DNA of 45,458 nt from an uncultured Porphyromonadaceae bacterium (GTDB taxonomy: Bacteria > Bacteroidota > Bacteroidia > Bacteroidales > Muribaculaceae). Of this stretch, positions 8,515 through 17,004 are shown piece by piece (the first letter of the stretch is position 1; each line of letters begins with the position of its first letter). Where the stretch lies: assembly GCA_948467675.1 (NCBI GenBank), contig CAOKFI010000021.1, forward strand, positions 1 through 45,458. The letters are read 5' to 3'. The notes under the pieces were generated by a model. The model had not been told where the DNA came from. It was given only the letters and a program-made list of their open reading frames with translations, and searched no databases. A program made the translations under genes and the position numbers.

Positions 8515-8557
8515 AAAAAATTTGCCCTGCCGCTCCCTTCTATCAGGGAGCTACAGG
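8515..8557 (-). terminator. Rho-independent terminator, minus strand
   Basis: Read on the minus strand: CCTG, TA, GCTCCCT, a six-base loop, AGGGAGC, GG, CAGG, then GCAAA and six T (plus-strand A tract 8515-8520). The inner stem is 7 bp (8545-8551 with 8532-8538) and the outer stem 4 bp. On the plus strand there is no T tract after the stem, so the direction is clear. Confidence 0.7.
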
Positions 8558-8758
8558 ACTAAAGCCAAAAGGCATGATTTGTGATTCTAAAGACAGTTGT
8601 CTTACAATAATTCAAAGTGTAGAGATTATATCATACTTACATTACACACCGTATGATCAATAACCTTCGCTTCACAGTGCCGGAAAAGAGACTTACATTC
8701 CGCTCAGAAAAATTTATGCGTAAAAATACCTGAATAAGAATGCGGACGGTGCTTAATT
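8515..8758 (-). ncRNA. Candidate small RNA of about 244 nt, or 3' UTR-derived transcript
   Basis: A near-perfect Bacteroidetes promoter at 8765-8796 reads leftward into this stretch and a rho-independent terminator closes it at 8515. Between them there is no ORF of useful length on the minus strand. The only start-stop frame I saw is a ten-codon one at 8543-8575 (MPFGFSPVAP) whose stop lies inside the terminator stem. No known RNA family was recognised: I see no tRNA cloverleaf and no SRP, RNase P or tmRNA signature. Because the promoter lies right after the stop codon of the minus-strand GT2 gene, the RNA could also be the processed 3' end of the mtaB-GT2 transcript. Confidence 0.5.
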
Positions 8759-8764
8759 CGTCTG

Positions 8765-8796
8765 CAAATATACGCATCATTTCCCGAATATGCAAA
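8765..8796 (-). promoter_or_regulatory. Strong minus-strand promoter with no downstream protein gene
   Basis: On the minus strand TTTG (plus-strand CAAA 8793-8796), exactly 20 nt, then TATATTTG (plus-strand 8765-8772) match the Bacteroidetes consensus at every defined base. The predicted start is near 8758. Confidence 0.75.
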
Positions 8797-8799
8797 ATT

Positions 8800-9807
8800 T
8801 TAACAGAATGTGCGGCTGAAAGTGCGGCGCCCTTTCAGATAATAGCCTGTAATGATGTCGCATCGGCTGTCGGGCCGCATCCTGAGGAGGTCCACATCGG
8901 GGTGGGATGTGTAGTTGCGTGCCATACGCCTAAAATCGCGATGCGCGCGCCACACGGCTGCCGCATTGCGGAAGTCGAACATGGCCACGAACCGGATCCA
9001 GGCCAGCGTGTCGAGCAGACGCCGGCGCAGCAGAGTGGCCCGGCGGGTGTTGTCGGGCAGGTTCTTGTGGAGCAGAAGCAGGTTGTTGCGGAAATTGAGA
9101 TAGGTCTTACGCGGACTGGATGCAGGCAGACTGCCTCCGCCGAGATGATATACCACAGCCGACGGCACGGCATAGATCTCATGCCCGGCAAGTAGTATAC
9201 GCCAGCACAGATCTATTTCCTCCATGTGGGCGAAAAAGTCGCGATCCAGGCCACCGGCACTGATATACAGATCGGAGCGCACCATGAGAGCGGCTCCTGA
9301 AGCCCAGAACACAGGTATCGGTTCGTCGTACTGCCCGCGGTCTTCCTCAACCGTCGAGAATATGCGGCCGCGGCAATACGGAAATCCATTGCGGTCTATG
9401 AAGCCGCCCGACGCTCCGGCATATTCAAACATAGAACGGTCGGTATAGCTGAGGATCTTCGGCTGACATGCCCCGACCTCGGGGTGCATCTCCATGAAGC
9501 GGTACAGATCCCCTATCCATCCGGGCGCAGTGGCCACATCGGAATTGAGCAGCACCGTATAGCGGTAACGTGTTGCGGCGACGGCCCGGTTGTATCCCTC
9601 GGCGAATCCATAGTTCTCGCCGAGCTCTATCACCTCGACATCGGGAAACTGCCGGCGCATGAGCTCGAGCGAGCCGTCGGTGCTGCCGTTGTCGGCCACT
9701 ATCACATCGGCAATAGAGCTGTCGGTTGTGGCCAGTACCTGCGGCAGAAATTCGCCCAGCAGAGCGCTGCCGTTCCAGTTGAGAATTATCACGGCTACCG
9801 GTTTCAT
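8800..9807 (-). CDS. GT2-family glycosyltransferase (rhamnosyltransferase-like)
   Basis: This is a 335-residue family 2 glycosyltransferase of the GT-A fold, expected to transfer a sugar from a nucleotide-sugar donor onto a surface glycan at the cytoplasmic face. The N-terminus VAVIILNWNGS is the family start, DNGSTDGS at 40-47 binds the nucleotide, and NSDV at 88-91 takes the place of the DXD metal motif. The later CWRILLAGHEIYAVPSAVVYHLGGGS block is typical of the WcaE/RfbF-like subgroup. Its ATG overlaps the mtaB stop by 4 nt (ATGA), so it is translated with mtaB. Donor and acceptor cannot be told from the sequence. The dTDP-sugar operon 3 kb away is on the other strand. Confidence 0.9.
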   Translation of the reverse strand: MKPVAVIILNWNGSALLGEFLPQVLATTDSSIADVIVADNGSTDGSLELMRRQFPDVEVIELGENYGFAEGYNRAVAATRYRYTVLLNSDVATAPGWIGDLYRFMEMHPEVGACQPKILSYTDRSMFEYAGASGGFIDRNGFPYCRGRIFSTVEEDRGQYDEPIPVFWASGAALMVRSDLYISAGGLDRDFFAHMEEIDLCWRILLAGHEIYAVPSAVVYHLGGGSLPASSPRKTYLNFRNNLLLLHKNLPDNTRRATLLRRRLLDTLAWIRFVAMFDFRNAAAVWRAHRDFRRMARNYTSHPDVDLLRMRPDSRCDIITGYYLKGRRTFSRTFC

Positions 9808-11135
9808 GGCTGCACGGTTTTGTCGATGGAGCCGGAAAACTGTCCGGCATCAGGCGAAAGAGTCTCGAGGCGTACCGGCAATACGGTATTGGCCGCCTCC
9901 GGCACAGGCGGCTCGATCTCGACACGCAGATAGTTGTCGGTCAATCCGGTCATGCGGCCGCGGTGGGGATGTTCGAGCAACACCGGACGCACAGATCCTT
10001 CGAAACGGGAGCTGAACAGGCGTAGCTTCTGCTCGGAAACGGCAAGCATGACGCGGGTGCGCCGATGTTTCTCGGCCTGCTCCACCTTGTGGGCGATATC
10101 GAGTGCCCGAGTGCCAGGCCGCTCGGAGTATGTGAACACATGAAGGCGCGATATATCGAGGCTCTCGACAAACTCCTTCGAACGGGCGAATTCATCGGCG
10201 GTCTCGCCACGCGCTCCCACAATCAGATCCACTCCAATAAACGTATCGGGCATGACCGACCTTATACGCTCGACCTTACTGCGGAAAAGCGCCGTATCGT
10301 AACGGCGGCGCATAAGCCTGAGCACCTCGTCGCTTCCGCTCTGCAGAGGAATATGGAAATGCGGCATGAAACGCCGTGCTCCGGCGGTAAAATCGATGAC
10401 CTCGTCGGTAAGCAGGTTCGGCTCTATCGACGAGATACGGAAGCGCTCGATGCCATCGACGCTGTCGAGCGCCCTGAGCAGATCCAGAAACGACTCGCCG
10501 GTATCGCGTCCGAACTCGCCGATATTGACTCCAGTGATCACGATCTCCCTGCCCCCTTCCGATGCCACCTGCCGCGCCTGGGCGGTAAGATCGGCAATGC
10601 GTCCGGAACGGCTGCGTCCGCGTGCCGCCGGAATTGTGCAATACGAGCACCAGTAGTCGCATCCGTCCTGCACTTTAAGGAAATATCGCGTGCGGTCGCC
10701 TTTCGAGCACGACGGCATGAACTCCCTCAGATCGCGCGCAGGGGTGACTATGGTCTGCGGCTGATGCGTCTTCTCCCACTGGTCGAGAAACTCTCCGATA
10801 CGCAGCTTGGAGTTGACACCGGCCACGATATCCACCCCCTCGATAGAAGCCACCTCGTCGGGTTTGAGCTGGGCATAGCATCCGGTAGCGATGATCGTGG
10901 CCCCGGGAAAGCGCTTGGCAAGGGATCGTATGGCCTGACGGCCTTTCTTGTCGGCCAGTTCGGTCACGCTGCATGTATTGACCACGCACAGATCCGGAGT
11001 CTCGCCGGCCTGAGCCCGGCGTATGCCCCGGTCGGCCAGAATCCTGGCCACGGTAGAAGTCTCGGCGAAATTGAGCTTGCAGCCGAGAGTCACATACATC
11101 GCAGTGCGGGTTCCAAAAGTAGTGTTGTCAATCAT
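9804..11135 (-). CDS. mtaB: tRNA (t6A37) methylthiotransferase MtaB
   Basis: This radical-SAM enzyme adds a methylthio group to t6A at position 37 of tRNAs that read ANN codons. The 443-residue protein has the N-terminal UPF0004 domain with its three cluster cysteines (C19 in TLGCKLN, C55 in NTCSVTE, C86 in ATGCYAQ). The radical-SAM CxxxCxxC motif is C159, C163, C166 (DGCDYWCSYC), and a C-terminal TRAM-like region follows. NTCSVTE and the length fit MtaB rather than MiaB or RimO. A TAnnTTTG-like box (TAACTTTG, minus strand, 11140-11147) lies only a few bases before the ATG, so the transcript may be nearly leaderless. The alternative start at 11099 (MYVTLGCK) would leave about 34 nt of leader. 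Confidence 0.93.
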   Translation of the reverse strand: MIDNTTFGTRTAMYVTLGCKLNFAETSTVARILADRGIRRAQAGETPDLCVVNTCSVTELADKKGRQAIRSLAKRFPGATIIATGCYAQLKPDEVASIEGVDIVAGVNSKLRIGEFLDQWEKTHQPQTIVTPARDLREFMPSCSKGDRTRYFLKVQDGCDYWCSYCTIPAARGRSRSGRIADLTAQARQVASEGGREIVITGVNIGEFGRDTGESFLDLLRALDSVDGIERFRISSIEPNLLTDEVIDFTAGARRFMPHFHIPLQSGSDEVLRLMRRRYDTALFRSKVERIRSVMPDTFIGVDLIVGARGETADEFARSKEFVESLDISRLHVFTYSERPGTRALDIAHKVEQAEKHRRTRVMLAVSEQKLRLFSSRFEGSVRPVLLEHPHRGRMTGLTDNYLRVEIEPPVPEAANTVLPVRLETLSPDAGQFSGSIDKTVQP

Positions 11136-11178
11136 AATGCAAAGTTAACACATCTTTTCAGCCTCACCGGCATATAAG

Positions 11179-11210
11179 TTTGTTTTTAATCCGTATGAAA
11201 TGTATATTTG
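11179..11210 (+). promoter_or_regulatory. Bacteroidetes-type promoter of the acyl-CoA ligase gene
   Basis: TTTG at 11179-11182, 20 nt, then TATATTTG at 11203-11210. The start near 11217 leaves about 20 nt before the ATG at 11237. It lies in the 101-bp gap shared with the divergent mtaB gene. Confidence 0.8.
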
Positions 11211-11236
11211 TATCTGATTAAATTATCTGTGATACC

Positions 11237-12901
11237 ATGCTGAAAGAGAATCTGCTCGAGATATACGCCCAAAGTTTCCGCCACAACTGGGACATGCCGG
11301 CGCTAACTGACTACACCACCGGCGAAACAATGACCTACGGCGATTTCGCACGCCGGATAGCCCGGCTGCACACACTGTTTGCCAATGCGGGAATCAGACG
11401 CGGCGACAAGATAGCCCTGATGGGACGCAACACCTCATCGTGGGTGACAATATTTTTCGGCACCATCACTTACGGGGCGGTAATAGTGCCTGTGCTCCAG
11501 GACTTCAATCCACAGGACGCACAGCATATCATCAACCACTCCGATGCAGTGATGCTTTTCGTGAGCAACTCCATCTGGGAAACCCTCGAATACGATAAAA
11601 TGCCGCGCCTTAAAGGCGTATTGTCGCTCGACGACCGTCAGGTTCTCGCCGAATCGGACGGCCCCGACGGGAAAATATCGAAAATACTGCGCAACCTGTC
11701 GCGGAAATTCCGTGCCGCCTACAAATCGGGATTCGGCAAAGAGCAGGTGTCATATCCGCAGTGTCCCAAAGACTCGCTTGCCGTAATCAACTACACATCG
11801 GGCACCACTGGATTCTCAAAAGGTGTGATGCTGACCCACAACAACCTGTGCGGCAACGTAATGTTCGGCATCCACTCCCGGCTTCACTACCAGGGTTCGC
11901 GGTGTCTGTCGTTTCTGCCACTGGCCCATGCCTACGGATGCGCATTCGACATGCTCGTGCCGCTGGCCGTGGGCACGCACGTGACACTGCTCGGCAAGCT
12001 GCCGTCGCCCAAACTGCTGCTTAAAGCCATGTCGGAGATACGTCCTAATCTGGTGATCTGCGTGCCTCTGATCCTCGAGAAGATCTACCGCAAACAGATA
12101 TTGCCGATGATCTCGAAACGCTCCATGCGATGGGCGCTTGCAATACCGCTGCTCGACACATCGCTCTACGCCACCATTCGCCGCCGTCTTGTAAAAGCGT
12201 TCGGCGGAGAGTTCGAGGAAGTTATCGTAGGCGGCGCCCCCCTCAACCGCGAAGTCGAGGAATTTCTCCATAAAATAAAGTTTCCGTTTACAGTCGGCTA
12301 CGGCATGACCGAATGCGCACCCCTGATCAGCTATACACCCTGGCGTCAGTTTGTGGTCGGATCGTCGGGGCGCACACTCCCGATCATGGAATCGAAGATC
12401 CTCAGCGCCGACGGAGCCGACATACCGGGCGAGATATGCGTACGCGGAGAGAATGTGATGGCAGGATATTACAAGAATCCCGACGCGACCGAAGCAGTGC
12501 TGGATCCCGACGGCTGGCTGCACACCGGCGACATGGGAACCCGCAGCGACGACGGCACAATATTCATAAAAGGCCGATACAAGACCATGATTCTGTCGGC
12601 CAACGGACAGAATATATATCCTGAAGAGATAGAAGCCAAACTCAACAATATGCCATACGTGGCCGAAAGCCTCGTGGTCGAGCGCAACGGCCGCCTCGTG
12701 GCTCTCGTATATCCCGACTATGAGGCGATGGACGCCGACAATGTATCCAACGGACAGCTTCCCGAACTGATGGAACATGTGCGCGCCGACCTCAACAGAC
12801 TCGTGGCGCCATATGAACGGATAGAGCGGATACAGCTCATAGCCAACGAATTCGAGAAAACGCCCAAACGTTCGATCAAACGCTACCTGTACGATGCGTG
12901 A
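11237..12901 (+). CDS. AMP-forming acyl-CoA synthetase (long-chain fatty acid-CoA ligase type)
   Basis: This is an ANL-superfamily enzyme that activates a carboxylic acid, probably a fatty acid, as acyl-AMP and then acyl-CoA. The 554-residue protein shows the ATP-binding loop YTSGTTGFSKG (about 185-195), the adenine motif GYGMTECAP (about 354) and the hinge region GWLHTGDMGTRSDDGTIFIKGRYK. A conserved lysine lies near the end in TPKRSIKRYLY. Length and motifs fit the FadD/AMP-binding family; the exact substrate is not visible. It has its own promoter and is followed after 61 bp by the promoter-driven rfbB gene. Confidence 0.9.
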   Translation: MLKENLLEIYAQSFRHNWDMPALTDYTTGETMTYGDFARRIARLHTLFANAGIRRGDKIALMGRNTSSWVTIFFGTITYGAVIVPVLQDFNPQDAQHIINHSDAVMLFVSNSIWETLEYDKMPRLKGVLSLDDRQVLAESDGPDGKISKILRNLSRKFRAAYKSGFGKEQVSYPQCPKDSLAVINYTSGTTGFSKGVMLTHNNLCGNVMFGIHSRLHYQGSRCLSFLPLAHAYGCAFDMLVPLAVGTHVTLLGKLPSPKLLLKAMSEIRPNLVICVPLILEKIYRKQILPMISKRSMRWALAIPLLDTSLYATIRRRLVKAFGGEFEEVIVGGAPLNREVEEFLHKIKFPFTVGYGMTECAPLISYTPWRQFVVGSSGRTLPIMESKILSADGADIPGEICVRGENVMAGYYKNPDATEAVLDPDGWLHTGDMGTRSDDGTIFIKGRYKTMILSANGQNIYPEEIEAKLNNMPYVAESLVVERNGRLVALVYPDYEAMDADNVSNGQLPELMEHVRADLNRLVAPYERIERIQLIANEFEKTPKRSIKRYLYDA

Positions 12902-12910
12902 AGTCCCGGT

Positions 12911-12941
12911 TTTGGCCGTGTTGAGGAAATATAGTAACTTG
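12911..12941 (+). promoter_or_regulatory. Promoter of the dTDP-sugar operon
   Basis: TTTG at 12911-12914, 20 nt, then TAACTTG at 12935-12941, one T short of the TAnnTTTG consensus. The predicted start near 12948 gives a leader of about 15 nt before the rfbB ATG. Confidence 0.6.
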
Positions 12942-12962
12942 CAGCATTATTAACCAGATTCG

Positions 12963-14132
12963 ATGCAGATGACGACATATCTCGTAACCGGCGGCGCCGG
13001 ATTCATAGGCTCCAATTTTGTCAAATACCTGCTGCGTATCCACGGCGACAGCGTACGCATAGTCATATTCGACGCCCTCACCTACGCCGGCAACCTGCTC
13101 ACGATAACCGACGATCTGAAACGGCCCAATGTGGAGTTCATACGCGGCGACATACGCGACAGAGCATCCGTAGACGAAGCCGTCAGACAGGCTGATCCCG
13201 ACTTCGTGGTCAATTTCGCGGCCGAGAGCCATGTGGACCGCAGCATTACCGGACCGCGCCTGTTTCTCGATACCAACATATTCGGCACCCAGACACTGCT
13301 CGAAGCCGTAAGGCAGGCATGGGCCGACGGAACCGGCGAGGACGGCACTCCCCGTTACCTCGAAGGACGACGTTTCCTGCAGATAGGCACCGACGAGGTA
13401 TACGGCTCCCTCGCAAAAGAATACGATACGGCAATGACACCTGAGCTGACCGCCGACGTGGCACGCGTAGTCGCCGGACGCGCCGGTCTGAAGGCTTTCG
13501 GACGATCTTTTTTCACCGAAGACACACCGTTGTCGCCACGTTCGCCATATTCCGCATCGAAAGCGAGCGCCGACATGATCGCCTCGGCCTATTTCCACAC
13601 CTACGGACTGCCGGTATGTATCACACGGTGCAGCAACAACTACGGCCCGTACCAGTTTCCGGAAAAGCTGATACCGCTGGCGATAAACAACCTGCTCCAC
13701 CACAGGGAAATCCCTGTATATGGCCGTGGCGCCAACGTACGCGACTGGCTTTATGTAGAAGACCATGCCAAAGCGATAGAGACCGTGCTCCGTAACGGAC
13801 GTACCGGTGAAGTCTACAACATAGGCGGATTCAATGAGGAATCCAACATCGATATCGTAAAGCTGATAATCGACATCGTGGCCCGGCACACCGGCGACAA
13901 AGCCATTGGTCCGCATCTGATCCGGTATGTGGCAGACCGTCCGGGCCATGACATGAGGTATGCGATCGATCCTTCCAAAATAGCATCCGAGCTCGGATGG
14001 TATCCCGAGACCCCGTTCGCCACAGGTATAGAACAGACCGTAAAATGGTATCTCGACAACCCCGGATGGATCGACTCCGTGACATCGGGCGATTATCTCC
14101 GCTACTACGACGAGATGTACTCCAACCGCTGA
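12963..14132 (+). CDS. rfbB: dTDP-glucose 4,6-dehydratase
   Basis: This enzyme converts dTDP-glucose to dTDP-4-keto-6-deoxyglucose, the branch point for dTDP-deoxysugars. The 389-residue extended SDR protein has the NAD-binding GGAGFIGSNF (about 10-19), the active-site TDE triad at 143-145 (GTDEVYGSL) and the YxxxK motif Y196/K200 (YSASK). Between EVYGSL and FTEDTPL there are about 35 residues, more than the short loop of the classical RmlB proteins I know, so it carries a lineage insertion at about 151-185. It is the first gene of a five-gene run with rfbA 15 bp downstream. Confidence 0.95.
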   Translation: MQMTTYLVTGGAGFIGSNFVKYLLRIHGDSVRIVIFDALTYAGNLLTITDDLKRPNVEFIRGDIRDRASVDEAVRQADPDFVVNFAAESHVDRSITGPRLFLDTNIFGTQTLLEAVRQAWADGTGEDGTPRYLEGRRFLQIGTDEVYGSLAKEYDTAMTPELTADVARVVAGRAGLKAFGRSFFTEDTPLSPRSPYSASKASADMIASAYFHTYGLPVCITRCSNNYGPYQFPEKLIPLAINNLLHHREIPVYGRGANVRDWLYVEDHAKAIETVLRNGRTGEVYNIGGFNEESNIDIVKLIIDIVARHTGDKAIGPHLIRYVADRPGHDMRYAIDPSKIASELGWYPETPFATGIEQTVKWYLDNPGWIDSVTSGDYLRYYDEMYSNR

Positions 14133-14147
14133 AACCACTCTCCCGAT

Positions 14148-15047
14148 ATGGAACGAAAAATGAAAGGAATAGTACTTGCCGGCGGATCAGGAACACGCCT
14201 GTACCCGATTACCAAAGGAGTGTCCAAACAACTGCTGCCGGTCTATGACAAACCGATGATATATTATCCCATATCGGTGCTTATGCTTGCCGGAATACGG
14301 GATATACTGATCATATCCACCCCTCAGGACCTGCCTATGTTCAGGAGGCTGCTCGGCGACGGGTCGGCAATGGGGGTCAGCTTCGAATATGTGGAACAGC
14401 CCCGTCCCGAAGGGCTCGCACAGGCATTTTTGCTCGGCCGTGATTTCATAGGCGACGACAATGTGTGTCTGGTGCTCGGCGACAACATCTTCTACGGACA
14501 AGGATTCACCGGAATGCTCAACGATGCCGTAAGGATGACATCTGAAGGCGACGCTGTGGTATTCGCATATCCCGTACAGGATCCGCAGCGATACGGAGTG
14601 GTGTCGTTCGACACCGACGGACGGGCCGTATCCATCGAAGAGAAGCCTGAGCATCCGTCAGGCAACGATGCCGTGGTAGGTCTGTATTTCTATCCCAACG
14701 ATGTGGTAAAAGTAGCCGGCGACGTCAGGCCATCGGCCCGTGGCGAACTGGAAATCACAACAGTCAACCAATGGTACCTCGAACGGCACCGGATGCGCGT
14801 CAAACGCTTTGGCCGCGGCTTCGCATGGCTCGACACCGGCACGACCGACTCCCTTATGGAGGCGAGCAATTTCATCGAGACCATACAGAAACGCCAGGGT
14901 TTCCGCGTGGCCGCCCTTGAAGAAATCGCATTCCGCCGCGGCTTCATCGATGCCGGCCGTCTGATGGAACTGGCCAAGCCCATGCGCGACAACGATTACG
15001 GACGCTATCTCATAAACCTTGCCGAAAATGGAACCGATCCTCGCTAA
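14148..15047 (+). CDS. rfbA: Glucose-1-phosphate thymidylyltransferase
   Basis: This enzyme makes dTDP-glucose from dTTP and glucose-1-phosphate, the first step of the pathway. The 299-residue protein has the nucleotidyltransferase signature [22 protein letters not shown] at the N-terminus and the family blocks [15 protein letters not shown] and [29 protein letters not shown] lies towards the end. The start at 14148 gives four extra residues before the conserved MKGIVLAGG, and ATG 14160 is an alternative. The next gene begins 20 nt before its stop codon. Confidence 0.96.
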   Translation: MERKMKGIVLAGGSGTRLYPITKGVSKQLLPVYDKPMIYYPISVLMLAGIRDILIISTPQDLPMFRRLLGDGSAMGVSFEYVEQPRPEGLAQAFLLGRDFIGDDNVCLVLGDNIFYGQGFTGMLNDAVRMTSEGDAVVFAYPVQDPQRYGVVSFDTDGRAVSIEEKPEHPSGNDAVVGLYFYPNDVVKVAGDVRPSARGELEITTVNQWYLERHRMRVKRFGRGFAWLDTGTTDSLMEASNFIETIQKRQGFRVAALEEIAFRRGFIDAGRLMELAKPMRDNDYGRYLINLAENGTDPR

Positions 15048-15444
15048 AATAATCGATCTGCCTTGTGTGCGCGATCCCCGCGGCAATCTGTCATTCATTC
15101 AGAACGCAGACCAGATACCGTTTGAAATAGCACGCGCCTACTGGATCTACGATGTGCCCGGAGGCCACAACCGCGACGGACACGCATTTCATACACAACA
15201 AGAACTGATAGTCTCCCTTTCAGGCAGTTTCGACGCAGTGCTCGACGACGGCCACGGCCACCGCATCCGCCACCACCTGAACAGATCGTACTACGGGCTC
15301 TACGTGCCACCTCTGACATGGCGCGAACTCGACAATTTCTCGACAAACTCCGTGGCGCTAGTGCTATCGTCGACACTCTATGACGAACTTGACTACATAC
15401 GCGATTTCGACACATTCAAACAGATCGTAAACCATGAACTCTGA
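15028..15444 (+). CDS. FdtA/WxcM-like cupin, paralog 1 (active-site HxH altered)
   Basis: This is a 138-residue single-domain cupin of the WxcM/FdtA family, whose members act as dTDP-4-keto-6-deoxyglucose 3,4-ketoisomerases. Family blocks are [49 protein letters not shown] and YIRDFDTF. In FdtA/QdtA an HxH pair lines the active site. Here the aligned residues are H52-A53-F54 followed by H55, so the second histidine position holds phenylalanine. I chose ATG 15028, because the frame upstream opens only with a TTG. It overlaps rfbA by 20 nt and the next gene by 11 nt. It may be a divergent isomerase, an epimerase-like variant or a catalytically weak partner of the next protein. Confidence 0.85.
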   Translation: MEPILAKIIDLPCVRDPRGNLSFIQNADQIPFEIARAYWIYDVPGGHNRDGHAFHTQQELIVSLSGSFDAVLDDGHGHRIRHHLNRSYYGLYVPPLTWRELDNFSTNSVALVLSSTLYDELDYIRDFDTFKQIVNHEL

Positions 15445-15877
15445 CAGCCACTCACGATCCCTTCTGGCCGATTGCCGCATAATAGAGCTACCGCGTCATG
15501 TCCACTCAAACGGCTCACTCACCGCGGTCGAGAACTCCAATCTGTTTCCGTTTGCGATCAAAAGGGTATTCTATCTCTACGATATTCCCGGCGACTCGGA
15601 GCGCGGAGGCCATTCTCATTACCGGGGACAGGAACTGATAATCGCCGCAAGCGGAAGTTTCGATGTAATACTCACTGACGGACACTCTTCGCACCGGTTC
15701 CAGCTCAACAGACCATACAAGGCTCTGTATATACCGGCTGGAATATGGCGCAGTCTTGAGAACTTCTCGTCAGGATCCGTAAGCCTCGTGCTCACCTCCG
15801 AACTGTTCAGCGAAGCTGACTATGTGCGCGACTACAACCGGTTCAAAGAACTGACAGCAACAAAGATTCCGCGATGA
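15434..15877 (+). CDS. FdtA/WxcM-like dTDP-4-keto-6-deoxyglucose 3,4-ketoisomerase, paralog 2
   Basis: This is a 147-residue cupin of the same family as the preceding gene, clearly a tandem paralog: both have YDxPG, QELI-SGSFD, LNR-Y, W-R-LENFS and RDY blocks. Here the active-site histidines are intact (H60-S61-H62 in RGGHSHYRG). It is therefore the better candidate for the isomerase that moves the keto group from C4 to C3 before transamination. It overlaps the next gene (aminotransferase) by 4 nt, as is usual for FdtA-FdtB or QdtA-QdtB pairs. Whether the product has galacto or gluco configuration cannot be told from the sequence. Confidence 0.88.
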   Translation: MNSDSHSRSLLADCRIIELPRHVHSNGSLTAVENSNLFPFAIKRVFYLYDIPGDSERGGHSHYRGQELIIAASGSFDVILTDGHSSHRFQLNRPYKALYIPAGIWRSLENFSSGSVSLVLTSELFSEADYVRDYNRFKELTATKIPR

Positions 15878-16989
15878 AACGATACCGATTCCTCGATCTG
15901 GCAGAGATCAACCGGCCTTTTATGGCCGATATCCAGAATGCCATAGCGCGTGTAGCCGCAGGCGGCTGGTATATAGGCGGCCCCGAAGTCGAATCGTTCG
16001 AACACGAATTATCGGCAGCCACCGGCACTGACTATGCCGTAGGCACAAGCAACGGTCTCGATGCCCTGCGTCTTATCCTGCGGGCATATATTGAACTGGG
16101 CGCGATAGCCGAAGGCGATGAAATCATAGTGCCTGCCAACACTTATATAGCGTCGGTACTCGCCATAACCGACAACCGGCTGCACCCAGTGCTTGTGGAA
16201 CCGGATCCGAGAACCATGAATCTTGACACATCCCGCATAGAGGCCTCGATCACACCGCGAACAAAAGCGATTATGCCTGTACACCTGTATGGCCGGATAT
16301 GTTATGACAGCCGTTTACGGCAGATCGCGTCAGACCATGGACTGAAAGTCATAGAAGACTGCGCACAGGCCATTGGAGCCGCATGGGATGGCATAAAAGC
16401 CGGCGCACTCGGCGATGCCGCCGCTTTCAGTTTCTATCCTACCAAAAACATCGGCGCCATAGGCGATGCCGGAGCCGTGACTACATCCGATCCGGAGCTC
16501 GCTGCCACCGTAAAGGCTTTGCGCAATTACGGCTCCGACCGCCAGTACCACAATATATATGCCGGCCTCAACTGCCGCCTCGATCCCATACAGGCATCGG
16601 TACTGAGAATCAAACTCCCATATACCGACAGCGAGAATGATTACCGCCGTGATCTGGCATCCGTCTATGACAGGCTTATTGACAATCCGGCGATAATCAA
16701 GCCTGAACATCCTGCCGATCCTGCCGAACACGTCTGGCACCAATATGTGGTGAGAGTCGCAGACCGGGACCGGTTCCGCACGTACATGACAGAGTCCGGT
16801 GTCGAGACAGCCGTACACTATCCCCTGCCTCTGCACCGCCAGCCATGTTATGAACAGCTGTTCGGATCACTGCATCTTCCGGAGTCAGACCGTATATGCT
16901 CATCGGTAGTGAGTCTGCCTATTACGCGGTGCACTTCAAAAAAAGATGCCTGCGAAATCGCAGACATCTTAAATCGCTACACTCTGTAA
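15874..16989 (+). CDS. DegT/DnrJ/EryC1/StrS aminotransferase (FdtB/QdtB-like)
   Basis: This PLP-dependent sugar aminotransferase is expected to convert the dTDP-3-keto-6-deoxyhexose made by the upstream cupin into a dTDP-3-amino-3,6-dideoxyhexose (Fuc3N or Qui3N). The 371-residue protein has the phosphate-binding GTSNGLDA (57-64), the pyridine-binding EDCAQ (D162) and the PLP lysine K191 in [24 protein letters not shown] and [11 protein letters not shown] follow. Its ATG overlaps the stop of the preceding cupin (ATGA). No acetyltransferase or transaminating partner follows. The next gene is convergent, 15 bp away. Confidence 0.92.
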   Translation: MKRYRFLDLAEINRPFMADIQNAIARVAAGGWYIGGPEVESFEHELSAATGTDYAVGTSNGLDALRLILRAYIELGAIAEGDEIIVPANTYIASVLAITDNRLHPVLVEPDPRTMNLDTSRIEASITPRTKAIMPVHLYGRICYDSRLRQIASDHGLKVIEDCAQAIGAAWDGIKAGALGDAAAFSFYPTKNIGAIGDAGAVTTSDPELAATVKALRNYGSDRQYHNIYAGLNCRLDPIQASVLRIKLPYTDSENDYRRDLASVYDRLIDNPAIIKPEHPADPAEHVWHQYVVRVADRDRFRTYMTESGVETAVHYPLPLHRQPCYEQLFGSLHLPESDRICSSVVSLPITRCTSKKDACEIADILNRYTL

Positions 16990-17004
16990 AACGGACTGTC
17001 TGAA

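Noticed and set aside
8571..8662. 29-codon plus-strand ORF starting MICDSKDS in the small-RNA region
   Set aside because: There is no promoter or ribosome site for it on the plus strand, and the signals in this stretch are on the minus strand.
16954..16970. Hairpin CTGCGA/TCGCAG near the end of the aminotransferase gene as a terminator
   Set aside because: It lies inside the coding sequence and has no T tract on either strand.
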